Source of the DNA: Halalkaliarchaeum desulfuricum
Lineage (GTDB): Archaea > Halobacteriota > Halobacteria > Halobacteriales > Haloferacaceae
Direction of reading: 5' to 3'
Assembly (NCBI RefSeq): GCF_002952775.1
Contig: NZ_CP025066.1
Span: forward strand, 3,038,001 to 3,102,000
DNA: 64,000 bases
Shown: positions 25,391 to 34,170 of the stretch, in pieces
Position numbering within the stretch: position 1 is the stretch's first letter
Layout of the letters: each line of letters starts with the position of its first letter
Made by a program: the position numbers and the translations under genes
Notes under the pieces: generated by a model
The model's input: only the letters and a program-made list of their open reading frames with translations
The model's database searches: none
What the model was told of the DNA's origin: nothing

Positions 25391-25798
25391 ATGGTCTCCT
25401 CTTCGATACGATGGTCGGTGTATGTTGGCATCTACACGTTCCTCGCTGGTGTTGGTCTGCTCATCCCATTGTGGGTCATCGCTCGTACAGTAGTCGAGAT
25501 ACTTGGAGCGCCACCCAGTTTCGCGGTGATTCTCGTGCCCGGGTCTAGTGCGGTAATCGGAGCGGTTGTCTGGGGAGCGATTGTAGAGCAGCGAAATACG
25601 TACACGTATCTGCTCGGCATCACTGGTGGACTGGTGACAGGGGTTCTGACGGTGCTTTGCTGGACACTAGTGGTGGCGGCTGTCTGGGGCTTGGAGGCAG
25701 TACTGGCCGCTCGTATCGTGATTCTGTTCGTCCTCACGGTGGTTGGTTTAGTGGCGTCTATCGCATGGGTGCCACTGATATATGCTCGCTGCCAATGA
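25391..25798 (+). CDS. four-helix membrane protein, unknown
   Basis: A 135-residue hydrophobic protein with four predicted transmembrane helices and short loops (WSVYVGIYTFLAGVGLLIPLWVIA, FAVILVPGSSAVIGAVVWGAI, LLGITGGLVTGVLTVLCWTLVVAAVWGL, IVILFVLTVVGLVASIAWVPL). The ATG at 25391 begins right at the first helix; an ATG 26 codons upstream would add a non-hydrophobic tail. No family is recognised. It is one of several small membrane proteins in this island. Confidence 0.65.
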   Translation: MVSSSIRWSVYVGIYTFLAGVGLLIPLWVIARTVVEILGAPPSFAVILVPGSSAVIGAVVWGAIVEQRNTYTYLLGITGGLVTGVLTVLCWTLVVAAVWGLEAVLAARIVILFVLTVVGLVASIAWVPLIYARCQ

Positions 25799-26261
25799 GA
25801 CAGCGAACGGATCGGGCAAAAAGAACCAACTCGACAGTAAGCGACGAAGTTTCCCGGGCACTCTAATTGAGGATGAACAATTAGACAAAGTGAATGACGT
25901 TCAAACGCTCCGTCGTGCTGAACTTATCCTCTGTATCGGGCGCTCCCCTAATATCCCGTAATCGAACCATCAGGACATGAGTGAGGAATACAATGGCGAT
26001 CACATCATCGTGGAACTATGGATCGAAGGGTTGGATCTTGGAAATTATTATTGAGTGACTTCCCGGAATCATGTATATCTTATTAATATTCATCAGAATT
26101 GCGCTGCAAGTTACAGCCGCATATCTTACAGTTCCTCCCCGAATCACGATGACTCAGATCAGTCAGTACACGAACGCAATTAAATCAGGAGTTTTGAATT
26201 GGTGAGAAAGAAAACACCGTGAAGCGAGAAGCGTATTACTAAGCATCTGCCAAATTAGTAG
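25799..26261. other. 463-base spacer with repeat copy B, no gene
   Basis: No gene is supported. A short open frame of 25 codons beginning MSEEYNGDHIIVE at about 25978 lies inside the repeat and is probably a gene remnant. The NUDIX gene promoter should lie in the last 50 bases (gaagcgtattactaagc). Confidence 0.5.
25928..26120. repeat. dispersed repeat copy B (two collinear blocks)
   Basis: Block 1 (25928-26009) ends gaggaatacaatggcgatcacatcatc. Block 2 (26057-26120) includes ggaatcatgtatatcttatt...cagaattgcgctgcaag. The two blocks occur in the same order and about 75-85 bases apart at 29107-29247 and 36422-36573, which indicates copies of one ancestral unit. Confidence 0.5.
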
Positions 26262-26714
26262 ATGATGGACGAGCACGCTTATGTGGTGAATGTTGATGGG
26301 GTCGTCGTTCAGGACGAAGAATATCTTCTCATTGAACGGTCGGAGGATGAGGAACATGCAGCCGGTATGTTAGCGTTCCCTGGAGGGAAGGTCGAGGAGC
26401 GTCCAGATAGTGAAGACGTCATTACGGAGACTGCAAGGAGAGAACTGTCCGAAGAGGTCGGGATTGAAATCGACGACGTTGAATACGTCCTGAGTAGCAC
26501 GTTTGAGGCAGATGATGGAACCCAGTGTCTCAACATTCTCACGCTGTGTGACTATGACTCCGGTGAACCATATGCCCGTGAACCAGAGGAAGTTGCGGAC
26601 GTTCACTGGCTAACAGTCGAGGAGATTAGACAGCGTGACCCCCCAGAGTTCTTTCTGCGATACATCGACAAACTCAGTCGATCACATCAGAAGAGTCACG
26701 ATCCTGTCCAGTAG
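26262..26714 (+). CDS. NUDIX hydrolase
   Basis: A 150-residue Nudix-domain protein. The Nudix box is recognisable as GGKVEERPDSEDVITETARRELSEEVGI, with two to four extra residues relative to the G-x5-E-x7-REUxEExGU consensus, yet with the catalytic REL-EE-G core intact. The enzyme should hydrolyse a nucleoside diphosphate linked to another moiety in the cytosol; the substrate is not evident. The first codon may be the ATG at 26262 or the next one. It lies between spacer DNA and an ISH3-type element, so it may have moved with the island. Confidence 0.82.
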   Translation: MMDEHAYVVNVDGVVVQDEEYLLIERSEDEEHAAGMLAFPGGKVEERPDSEDVITETARRELSEEVGIEIDDVEYVLSSTFEADDGTQCLNILTLCDYDSGEPYAREPEEVADVHWLTVEEIRQRDPPEFFLRYIDKLSRSHQKSHDPVQ

Positions 26715-26769
26715 CCGCTGAATCGTTGTCTTCGATATCTGGATCGCCTTCGAACGGATTGAGATGGTG

Positions 26770-28107
26770 AGTTCTGTTCTCGGCAGCCGAGTTTCGGTGC
26801 TAGCCAGTCGCTGTCGGCGGCAGATCGCCGCCGACGCGACGGCGTTGCCACTCACGACCGCTGCCCCAATTCAGGGACAACTACCGGAAGAACCGGTCGT
26901 CGAGTGGTTGATTCGCTGGGACAGCCCTGCGGACGCCAAGGGCTGTCCAAGCTGCTCGGAGCACCATCTCACAGAACTCCGTGAATGGCCATCTCCAGAG
27001 GCGGCGCCCCCCTCGGCGGGGCGCCGCCACGTACCTCCAGTGGAGATAGCGCCAGCTGTTCTGAAGCAGCAGACTCACTACAAACATCACCAGCCGCAGC
27101 CCAGCGTCCTGAGAACTAGTGAAAGCGAGGCTCTGCTTGGCTAATCGGTAGCTTGATTCGATGCCGAAGCGCTTGCTGTAGTGCTCTCGGGCATCTCGTG
27201 GCGTCTCGATAAACGGCGCGTCAGCGGCATAGCCGTGACGCGCCACCCCGTGCTCGTCGTACCGCCCTCGTTGGTAGACGCAGTCGATGAACACAGGGAA
27301 CGTTACCTTGCCGGCGAGATCGTGTTCGATCTCGCGGCTCCAGCCTTTGCTGAGTTCCTCTTGAATCGTCTCACCCCACTTGACGATCGGCATCGCGTAG
27401 GCGTAGTTGTGCGCGTACAGCAGCTCGAGACAGCTGCTGTTGTAGAATCCGCGATCGAGGTAGACGGCCTTGACGGCGAGGTCAAGGCCGTCGAGGAGTT
27501 CAAGAAACTCGGCGAGGACATCGCTGGTGGTTTCGCCAGCGACCAGTTGGCGAACCGCCAGTGTGTAGCGTTTGTTGCGCACCCGCGCGTAGAGCGTGGC
27601 ATAAGCGTGAAACGCTGTGGTTCCTCGTTTTGCCTGCGAGAAGTACAGTGCCTCTGTCTCGTCTTCGTCGCCGTAGTAGGGATCGAGGTGGAGGTCGGCG
27701 ACGACCTCCACCGGTCGATCCGGCAGTGTCTCAAGCGCATCTCGTTGTAAGAGCATGTCTCCAACCGCCTCAACGGAATCCAACTCAAACTGATCGGTGA
27801 GATGTCCACGGACGGTGTTGGCGTGTGGTGAGTCGTCGGTTGTTTCGCAGACGTGATTGATCGAGGTCCCGCCGGCGCTGGCGCCGGCGAGGACCTCATA
27901 CAGCTTCTCAGTAGTGACCTCAACGTTCTCTCCGAGCTCCAACGAAAGTTCTTCGTCGAGACTGTTGACGACAAAATTAAGCAGGTGCTCTTCCTCTATC
28001 TCGTTGTCTGCTTGCTTGGGTTGCACACCTTCTCCAAGCAGACACTTTCACTCAAATCCGATGTGATCGACTGAAACTTGAAGAACACCGACACAGCGAA
28101 CAGTACT
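26770..28107 (-). mobile_element. ISH3-type insertion sequence, ends approximate
   Basis: The element holds the transposase at 26881-28026. A weak inverted repeat (agttctgttct at 26770 and its near-complement gcgaacagtact ending at 28107) may mark the ends; it matches at only about ten positions and no target duplication was found, so both limits are tentative. Confidence 0.5.
26881..28026 (-). CDS. ISH3-family transposase
   Basis: A 381-residue transposase with the pattern of haloarchaeal ISH3 elements: N-terminal EEEHLLNFVVNSLDEELSLELGENVEVT, a catalytic Asp in EVVADLHLDPYYGDEDETEALYFSQAKRGTTAFHAYATLY, a second in VKAVYLDRGFYNS, and the C-terminal RFGIESSYRLAKQSL with the Glu. The tail RRAVPANQPLDDRFFR is also typical. 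The frame is intact but slightly shorter than other ISH3 transposases in the region after HDLAGKV, where about a dozen residues seem missing. Confidence 0.87.
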   Translation of the reverse strand: MQPKQADNEIEEEHLLNFVVNSLDEELSLELGENVEVTTEKLYEVLAGASAGGTSINHVCETTDDSPHANTVRGHLTDQFELDSVEAVGDMLLQRDALETLPDRPVEVVADLHLDPYYGDEDETEALYFSQAKRGTTAFHAYATLYARVRNKRYTLAVRQLVAGETTSDVLAEFLELLDGLDLAVKAVYLDRGFYNSSCLELLYAHNYAYAMPIVKWGETIQEELSKGWSREIEHDLAGKVTFPVFIDCVYQRGRYDEHGVARHGYAADAPFIETPRDAREHYSKRFGIESSYRLAKQSLAFTSSQDAGLRLVMFVVSLLLQNSWRYLHWRYVAAPRRGGRRLWRWPFTEFCEMVLRAAWTALGVRRAVPANQPLDDRFFR

Positions 28108-28136
28108 GACGAAGTACTGACGGCTCAAGGGAGGAC

Positions 28137-28463
28137 CTAATTAAGACTTTCCGAATGACCGTGTTGTTGTCGTTGCTCCCACCACCTGGCAGTTGCGATA
28201 CCGAGAAATGGCCCCGCTGTCCCGGCGGTGAGGAACATGATAAAGACAGGACTAATACCGAGTGGAATTCCAAGTATTAGGGTTTCACGGAGGCCCTGTT
28301 GGGCTAACGCAACCAGGAGGTTCCCAGTAAAGTACACAGCCGGAACGCCGGTGATGACGAGAAGGTAAAAGCGATACTGTGGGAAAGACCTCCCGACGAT
28401 AACCCCGACAATAAACGGTAGCACCGCCAGCACAGCGGTTGCAAAGATATCAACAATCACCAT
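28137..28463 (-). CDS. small multi-helix membrane protein, unknown
   Basis: A 108-residue protein with three predicted membrane helices (FATAVLAVLPFIVGVIVG, YLLVITGVPAVYFTGNLLVALA, LILGIPLGISPVFIMFLTAGTAGPFLGIATA) and a hydrophilic end (RWWEQRQQHGHSESLN). The ATG at 28463 is preferred to that at 28487, because a TATA-like attaaat about 30 bases before the former would leave the latter untranscribed. No family recognised. Confidence 0.65.
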   Translation of the reverse strand: MVIVDIFATAVLAVLPFIVGVIVGRSFPQYRFYLLVITGVPAVYFTGNLLVALAQQGLRETLILGIPLGISPVFIMFLTAGTAGPFLGIATARWWEQRQQHGHSESLN

Positions 28464-28710
28464 ATGTACCCATCCGTATGGCCACATATTTAATCCACAG
28501 AGAGTGCATGAATGTCAATCCCCACTGCTGCTGAGCGGTTAGGTCACAACACCGGCGTGAATCAACAGTCTCCAACGCTACAATCTCTCGCTACATCCAG
28601 CAATTGGATTTTGATAACATCCGTCTTGGCAATATCAATCTGCGCTGAATACGACGTGCGCACCTTGTCGGAGGGTTAATAGGAAGTCTCTCCTGACGAT
28701 TGACTACTGG

Positions 28711-28935
28711 CTATTCGGACAGCAATTCGCGGAGATCAGAACCGAGTGAGAGTAGTCCAATCAATCCCAACAGTCCGAGAAGTACTGTAATCCCGAGGAG
28801 AACAGCGACCGACCCACCCGCCTGTGGATCACGAGCCATTTCCGAGAGAATCCAAAAAATCACCGCTCCAGCAAGAAGCAACGTCGTAAGAATTGTCTTC
28901 ACCGCAGTACCGGTCCACCAAGGCAACTCGACCAT
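28711..28935 (-). CDS. 74-residue two-helix membrane protein
   Basis: A short protein (MVELPWWTGTAVKTILTTLLLAGAVIFWILSEMARD...VLLGITVLLGLLGLIGLLSLGSDLRELLSE) with two transmembrane helices. A TATA-like cttttcttatt lies about 26 bases before the ATG at 28935 in the direction of the gene, which supports this start over a longer frame. Function unknown; it groups with other small membrane proteins of the island. Confidence 0.6.
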   Translation of the reverse strand: MVELPWWTGTAVKTILTTLLLAGAVIFWILSEMARDPQAGGSVAVLLGITVLLGLLGLIGLLSLGSDLRELLSE

Positions 28936-29106
28936 TAGAAAACGTTCTGGTGGGAATAAGAAAAGTTTCCTGTTCAAAATCTGGTGTAGCAATCTGTTAG
29001 TCCATACCGTCAGCGTGAAACGGTCGAAACAGTCGTGCAGAATTCTTGGTGTATATTTCGGTCGATTCAACTCGGAAAGTTGGGTTGACATTCGTCCGCT
29101 GCTGTT

Positions 29107-29247
29107 TGCTAGGGGCGAAGAGATTACCGAGGAAGTTGGATTGAGGGATCTGGTTTGGGTTACAATAGTACAGTGACACCCAGGAATCATGTCCATCTTA
29201 TCAGAACTTATCAGAAACCCGCTACATGGTACAGCGCCCAAGTCTTG
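29107..29247. repeat. dispersed repeat copy E (two collinear blocks)
   Basis: Block 1 (29107-29130) reads ctaggggcgaagagattaccgagg and block 2 (29174-29247) includes ggaatcatgtccatcttatcag...cagaaacccgct...gcgcccaagtctt. In the plus frame block 1 encodes DIRPLLFARGEEITEEV, comparable to DILPLMGARGEHII at 36400-36450 and somewhat like the core of a SHOCT motif. Confidence 0.5.
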
Positions 29248-29373
29248 TATAAGATACCAGCCGCTTGATTGTTACCTCCGTTGGATATCCGCTCCAGGAT
29301 GACACCGAATTGGATGTAACGAAAGCGAATCCTGATTCCGATTGTGAGTCCCACCTATTGAGTGATACTCTGC

Positions 29374-29802
29374 TCAGTCAGTTTCTCTTTTCGAGGTTTC
29401 TGTTTCGTGGGTATCAGTCTCCTCTTCGAACCTGGGGTCGAAATCGTCTCCAGTTTCGGAGTCGTTATCACCAACGAGCAGTTGTTCGAGTTGTTCCTCA
29501 AATTCTGCTTCCGACAGTTCGCCACTGGCGTATTGTTGTTTGAGCGAGTCCACAGGGTCGTCTCCCAGTTTGCTTTCGGTTCCTGTCTGATCGTCAAGGT
29601 CGGTTTCTGATTCGAGTCGCTCCTCGTGCAATCTGAATACCCGCCAGACGCGCCAAGTAAGGTATCCACCCAGTGTTACGAGAAGAAGAACGACGAGAGC
29701 GGTCACCACCAATTGCATCACGACGACCATATAGAGGAAAAATGCCACGTACACGAGGCCGATCAGGATCTGCCAGTTGCGGGGAATAGCGGGCGAGCGC
29801 AT
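29374..29802 (-). CDS. SHOCT-domain membrane protein
   Basis: A 142-residue protein. Two hydrophobic helices fill residues 10-50 (ILIGLVYVAFFLYMVVVMQLVVTALVVLLLVTLGGYLTW). A SHOCT motif follows at about 80-110 (DDPVDSLKQQYASGELSEAEFEEQLEQLL), then an acidic tail. SHOCT is a short C-terminal oligomerisation-type motif found on many membrane and secreted prokaryotic proteins; its biochemical role is open. The start ATG at 29802 lies about 28 bases after an AT-rich TATA stretch (ttttttatt, reading on the minus strand). It is adjacent to an IS5-group element. Confidence 0.8.
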   Translation of the reverse strand: MRSPAIPRNWQILIGLVYVAFFLYMVVVMQLVVTALVVLLLVTLGGYLTWRVWRVFRLHEERLESETDLDDQTGTESKLGDDPVDSLKQQYASGELSEAEFEEQLEQLLVGDNDSETGDDFDPRFEEETDTHETETSKRETD

Positions 29803-29885
29803 CAGTGTTCATTCAGGTAGGCTGAATAAAAAATTAGTGCTGTAGGGAGTCTGATACACCTCCCGACAGAGTACTTGGCTCGTAC

Positions 29886-29893
29886 GAAAGGAT
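29886..29893. repeat. target site duplication, left copy
   Basis: gaaaggat immediately before the IS5-group element, repeated exactly at 30834-30841 after it. It marks an 8-base target duplication and a relatively recent insertion. Confidence 0.85.
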
Positions 29894-30833
29894 GGCTCCA
29901 TTGAATCGCTGTAAGACGTTAGAATTCATGGTTTGACGTAGCGTTTGATGTTGTAGACGAGACACATCAGGGCAATCTCGCGGAACTCGCGGTACCATTC
30001 ACGCGCTCGGACGGCCGAGCCGTACGAGCGCTTGACCGAGGAGTTGGCGGTTTCGGTCATCGAGCGCTGATTGTAGAGATCGTCGTTAATTCGGGCGTTG
30101 TGTGCGTGATCGTAGGGCGCGAACACACGATGTTTGACGAGTGGTCTGATGCCGAGTTCACGGAGTTGCTCGCGTAACTCTTGGCTGTCGTAGCCCTTAT
30201 CGGCGGCAAGCGTGCGTAACTCGCCCGGGTAGCGCCGGGCGAGTTGCGCACAGACATCGGCGTCACTCCCTTCTCTGGTCGTGGTGCAGTGTACGTCAAG
30301 GATCGCTTGCGTCTCTGTATCGACGAGTTTCGTCGCCTCGATGGTCTGAACGCGGTAGTTCGTGCGGTCACAGTAGTGTTTGCTGGCCGGAGAGCGTTCG
30401 TAGTAGGTAGCGTCAACGGCAGCGTCGGGAGAGGGATTGTGCAACTGCGCCGAGTGGCGCAGCAGCACTCGCCAAACTGCCATCTCAATCCTGTCGAGCC
30501 ACTTATTCAACGTGGATGGTGCCGGGAGATCGTCCGGTTCAAGGCCAATAATCTCCAGAATTTGCGTCATTGTCTCTAACAGGTCGATTGTCATCACGTA
30601 GGATTTCTCAAGGAAAATTCGCAAGCCGTGAAGCGAAATCATCGCCCATTCAGCGAAGCTGCCGCCACCTTCCGGGGCGGCAGCTTCCTCAGCATCGTCG
30701 GAATAACTTTTGGCGAGCGAGACTAATTCCTCGGTGAGGCGGGTGGTAAGGTTCATCCAAACTGCTACTCACTCGCCTCAACTTCTTCGATTTTACGACT
30801 TACTACGGCGATGTCTGGCGATTCAATGGAGCC
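29894..30833 (-). mobile_element. ISH1-like IS5-group insertion sequence
   Basis: A 940-base element with 16-base terminal inverted repeats (GGCTCCATTGAATCGC at 29894, complementary at 30818-30833) and exact 8-base target duplications (gaaaggat). Both ends and the intact transposase gene indicate a complete, recently inserted copy. The 8-base duplication is what is usual for the ISH1 type of the IS5 family. Confidence 0.92.
29926..30756 (-). CDS. IS5-family (ISH1-like) transposase
   Basis: A 276-residue DDE transposase that fills the element. Catalytic acids lie in AAVDATYYERSPAS, TLAADKGYDSQEL and the C-terminal MTETANSSVKRSYGSAVRAREWYREFREI segment. The frame is intact from MNLTTRLTEELVSLAKSY to YNIKRYVKP. 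It moves the element by binding the 16-base ends. Confidence 0.9.
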   Translation of the reverse strand: MNLTTRLTEELVSLAKSYSDDAEEAAAPEGGGSFAEWAMISLHGLRIFLEKSYVMTIDLLETMTQILEIIGLEPDDLPAPSTLNKWLDRIEMAVWRVLLRHSAQLHNPSPDAAVDATYYERSPASKHYCDRTNYRVQTIEATKLVDTETQAILDVHCTTTREGSDADVCAQLARRYPGELRTLAADKGYDSQELREQLRELGIRPLVKHRVFAPYDHAHNARINDDLYNQRSMTETANSSVKRSYGSAVRAREWYREFREIALMCLVYNIKRYVKP

Positions 30834-30841
30834 GAAAGGAT
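30834..30841. repeat. target site duplication, right copy
   Basis: gaaaggat, identical to the bases at 29886-29893 on the other side of the insertion sequence. Confidence 0.85.
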
Positions 30842-30900
30842 GTGAAATCAACAGCGGCCGACTGATGAACGCAACCTCCAACTTCTGTTTCAGTCGCTCC

Positions 30901-30964
30901 CCTACAATCCGCTAAACAAACCATTTCGATGAGGCTGAGGAATACAGGCTACGAAAACCTCATC
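30901..30964. repeat. dispersed repeat copy C
   Basis: cctacaatccgctaaacaaaccat...gaggctgaggaatacaggc...cctcatc. It aligns with copies A and B across about 55 bases (the aaaccat and gaggaataca parts are shared) but has diverged most in its last third. Confidence 0.45.
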
Positions 30965-31048
30965 AGGTAATACGGAAAACAGTCTTGCTGGTGATCGTTC
31001 ACTACCGGCAGCAGAAGTAACATTAGTGTAGGGTTTGTTACTCAGTAT

Positions 31049-31216
31049 ATGGACGGACGTGGTTCAGATAAAAAAGGGACACTTTCCCCAATTTACCCGA
31101 GTGAGATCCCATATCTCCCAGATAACGGACGACGGTGGGTCGCTATCTTCCTGTTGGTAGCATTTATCAGCGGATTTGTCGTCTCCTCTCTGATGTGGAT
31201 TAGTAGTCTCCTCTGA
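31049..31216 (+). CDS. 55-residue single-helix membrane protein
   Basis: A short open frame starting MDGRGSDKKGTLSPIYPSEI with one strong transmembrane helix (WVAIFLLVAFISGFVVSSLMWI) near the end. The ATG follows an AT-rich stretch. Its position in the island and the clean polar-then-hydrophobic layout are typical of real small haloarchaeal membrane proteins, but no homologue can be checked here. Confidence 0.5.
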   Translation: MDGRGSDKKGTLSPIYPSEIPYLPDNGRRWVAIFLLVAFISGFVVSSLMWISSLL

Positions 31217-31423
31217 GTCACCTGTCCTCACTGAGTGTACATGCCTATTGATCGACTGGATTTGGGAAAGTTTCGTGAATGAAAAAGTCACAAATTGTTG
31301 TTTTAGATCGGTCTGCCTCAATCGAGTCAATTCGCAAATTCGAGTTGACACTCAACCACTGCGATGACTAAGGGCCGAACATAGTACGCAGAATTTTTGA
31401 TTTGACGTGGAATACACCCTGAT

Positions 31424-32068
31424 ATGTCCGTTCCTGAGGCTCCCCGCAGGGCAGTTCTCGGTAGTCTCATGACGGTCGCCCTTGGCCCGCTTGCAGGGTG
31501 TTCTGAGGTGAGAGAGTGGACCTCCGAGCCATCGGATGGAGACGGTGACTCAACTGAGAAACATCCGACATTAGAGGATGTCACTGTTGACGAGATTGAA
31601 GTGAGTGTTGAGGCTGTACTGCGGACAGAGGAAGTACAACTGCTTCCGGATGGTGACACAACTGATGCAATCGACCTGTTGGCTCCCGAAAACAGTGTTT
31701 ACAAGCTCTTTCTGATCCAAAGCTACAATCCCACTGCAGCTCCCCGTGAAGCACCACGGGTTACCCCGATGAACTACGACTCCATGGGTGCTGGTCCAAG
31801 AGAGAATGATATTCGCGTCTACGGGTCCGGAGACGGCGGGTATTTCCCTGAAATAAACCGGGAGATAGCTGCGTACGATCTACGGCTTGAGCCCGGAGGA
31901 AACATACTGGAGGGCTATCCCGCTGGAGAGCGACCAGTTCTTGAACCAAACTCGTCGGTTCGAGGGTGGGTAATCGGCGTTATCGAAGAGAATCCGCCGT
32001 ACTTACAGATTCAGTTCAACGGAGAGTCCGCAACGTGGACAACTGATCCAGAGATACACAATCGATGA
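31424..32068 (+). CDS. secreted lipoprotein, unknown function
   Basis: A 214-residue lipoprotein. The N-terminus APRRAVLGSLMTVALGPLAGC holds a twin-arginine-like RR, a hydrophobic core and a lipobox (LAGC), typical of haloarchaeal Tat-exported, lipid-anchored proteins. The mature chain is acidic, with DGDGDSTEKH linker and a beta-rich domain (DVTVDEIEVSVEAVLRTEEVQLLPDG). No known enzyme motif. It sits in the island next to the 55-residue membrane protein. Confidence 0.72.
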   Translation: MSVPEAPRRAVLGSLMTVALGPLAGCSEVREWTSEPSDGDGDSTEKHPTLEDVTVDEIEVSVEAVLRTEEVQLLPDGDTTDAIDLLAPENSVYKLFLIQSYNPTAAPREAPRVTPMNYDSMGAGPRENDIRVYGSGDGGYFPEINREIAAYDLRLEPGGNILEGYPAGERPVLEPNSSVRGWVIGVIEENPPYLQIQFNGESATWTTDPEIHNR

Positions 32069-32191
32069 CCGTCGATCGGTATTTGCCATCCAAACGATTG
32101 GCTCGAAGAACAGAATTCGGTACTTCCCAACCGGCGTAATCAGTGGAATTGAATCGTCGGATTAACCACGAGAAAGTGTCTGGTTCTGGAT

Positions 32192-33364
32192 GTGTTCAAG
32201 ATCCCCGAACCAGACGGTTATCTTTCGGCATCGGACGTCAAAGATGTAGCGGAAGAAGTCATCACTCCACTCCCGTTGCCGGGTGTCGAGGGGAGCCCCC
32301 TCGACCCCGGCGACATCTGGCTCGTCGTCATATTAGCCTGCGTCAACGAGACCTCGATCTGGGAAACCTGCAAAGACACCGACGGAACGCCATGTGACGA
32401 CACCACCTTCACGTGGCTCCACACCCTCAACCGTGAGTGGCTCGAAGTCGTCGCTAACCTCCTGCTTAAACGCCTTGCTATGACGATTCTCGACCGGTCT
32501 GGGTCGAGAATCGTCTCCATCGACTTCATCGACAATCCCTACCACGGTGATCACTACGTCGATGAAGGTGAACTCTGCTCGATGGCTCCGAAAGATGGCA
32601 CGACTACGTGCCATCGGTACTGTACGGCATACGTTGTCTCAAACGAAAAGCCGGTGACTCTGGCGATGACGTACGTCCGCAACGACGAAGACGAGGCCGA
32701 CGCGGTCGAGCGCGTGCTCGCCCGCGTCGAGAACTATCCGTTCGAGATCGATCTTTTGCTTGCCGACAGCGGCTTCTACAACGAGCGCGTCATCCGCCGG
32801 TCTCGTGAGATCGCTGCAACGGTCGTTCACGTCCCCAAGAAGGGTGAGCGGATGAAGGACAAACTCGACGTCCACAAGTCGTACATGACGACCTACCGCA
32901 TGTACAAGGACAGCGAGCGGGAACTGCGCTTCCCGCTCGCGGTCGCTGTTTCCTACCAGAACGGTAATCGGGGCAAGCACGGCGAGGTTGTCCGAGGCTA
33001 CGTGGCTTGCGGCGTGACTGATCGATCAGCAAAGCAGGTCGAACGCCTCTACAGAAAGCGATCAGGCATCGAAACGAGCTACCGACTGCTTCGGCAAGCA
33101 CGAGGGATCACGACGACACGTGATCCCGTCGTGCGGTTTGCGATCATGCTCGTTGCAGCGCTGCTGGAGAATCTGTGGTTGGTGCTGCGATGGGCGGTCG
33201 TCGCCCGCCCGCGGCGGGGCGGGCGCGACCTGCCCGAGGAGTTCACGTTCAAGACGTTCTGCGACTGGATTCGACACGAACTGGAAGAGGAGTTACGGCG
33301 TCGGTGGAGACTCAAGATGAATGGAGTTGGTGTGCCGGCGTCACAGGCTGTGGCCGCGGGCTGA
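32192..33364 (+). CDS. ISH3-like DDE transposase, second type
   Basis: A 390-residue transposase distinct from the one at 26881. Catalytic Asp candidates are in IVSIDFIDNPYHGD and IDLLLADSGFYNERV, and the Glu in RKRSGIETSYRLLRQARGITT. The C-terminal RWAVVARPRRGG segment is shared in character with ISH3-type enzymes. The frame is intact. I could not find convincing terminal inverted repeats within 130 bases of either side, so the limits of the element are not given. Confidence 0.8.
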   Translation: MFKIPEPDGYLSASDVKDVAEEVITPLPLPGVEGSPLDPGDIWLVVILACVNETSIWETCKDTDGTPCDDTTFTWLHTLNREWLEVVANLLLKRLAMTILDRSGSRIVSIDFIDNPYHGDHYVDEGELCSMAPKDGTTTCHRYCTAYVVSNEKPVTLAMTYVRNDEDEADAVERVLARVENYPFEIDLLLADSGFYNERVIRRSREIAATVVHVPKKGERMKDKLDVHKSYMTTYRMYKDSERELRFPLAVAVSYQNGNRGKHGEVVRGYVACGVTDRSAKQVERLYRKRSGIETSYRLLRQARGITTTRDPVVRFAIMLVAALLENLWLVLRWAVVARPRRGGRDLPEEFTFKTFCDWIRHELEEELRRRWRLKMNGVGVPASQAVAAG

Positions 33365-33629
33365 CCGGGGTCAGCCCACGGCCAGTCTGCCACGCCGTGA
33401 GCGACTGCTCTCTTCGATAGGCGGCAACAAGCGGGTGAGATCGTCCGTCTGAAGCGGTGAATCGCTTCTCTAGTCAGTTACTCTCCAGTCATGACGGGAG
33501 TTCGGCGTAGAACCATACAAGAAGTGACTATTTCAGGGCGTTCAGACACCGCTGTTTCGACTCGTTCGGGAAGTACCGGAATTAGTTCTGGCTCTCGTTG
33601 TTATCGTATCACACACCTTCTTCTGGTTG

Positions 33630-33998
33630 ATGATTGCTATTCCTGTGTGGATAGAACAGGAACTGTTACTGACACTGTTGGAACATGGAATAGCTCTTTT
33701 GTACTGGGGGACGCCGCCGGTGCTTGCGGTGGCGGTGATGCTGAATTCCGCCGTTGATGAGATTGGAGTCGGGTCTGTACTCGCGGTCGTCGGCGCAGTC
33801 GTGACGCTATCCGTCGTCGGCCTCAGTATCTATACGCTCATCAACCCACCGGAAGGTGGAGGGGTTTTCTTCGGTCATATTATCTCTTCTATAGCCGTAA
33901 TTCCGTTTGTCATAGTAGTGTTTCTTCGGAGAATACTAAATCGTCTCTTCGCTCGTATATGGCTCCACCCCGAAGGGCTGTTTTCAGAAGGAAACTGA
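33630..33998 (+). CDS. membrane protein, probably 5'-truncated or frameshifted
   Basis: A 122-residue protein with three predicted membrane helices from MIAIPVWIEQELLLTLLEHGIALLYW to a polar end. In the same frame upstream, from 33528 to 33629, codons encode another hydrophobic helix (ELVLALVVIVSHTFFWL) but there is no start codon. A frameshift near 33525-33530 would join this to an ATG at 33491. The real gene was therefore probably longer and may be damaged. No family recognised. Confidence 0.5.
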   Translation: MIAIPVWIEQELLLTLLEHGIALLYWGTPPVLAVAVMLNSAVDEIGVGSVLAVVGAVVTLSVVGLSIYTLINPPEGGGVFFGHIISSIAVIPFVIVVFLRRILNRLFARIWLHPEGLFSEGN

Positions 33999-34170
33999 GT
34001 TCCTGTACACAATAGCGTTGAAAGTGTCGGTTACTGGATAGTCGAATTACCGAAGTCGGAAAGAGTCAAACGTATTCATCGTGCTGTATAGAGCCTCTTT
34101 TCCAATAATTAGAAATCATTTGTATCCAGATAGATCACCATCGACAAGGCTCGTCAGGTTTCCGGCCCCA

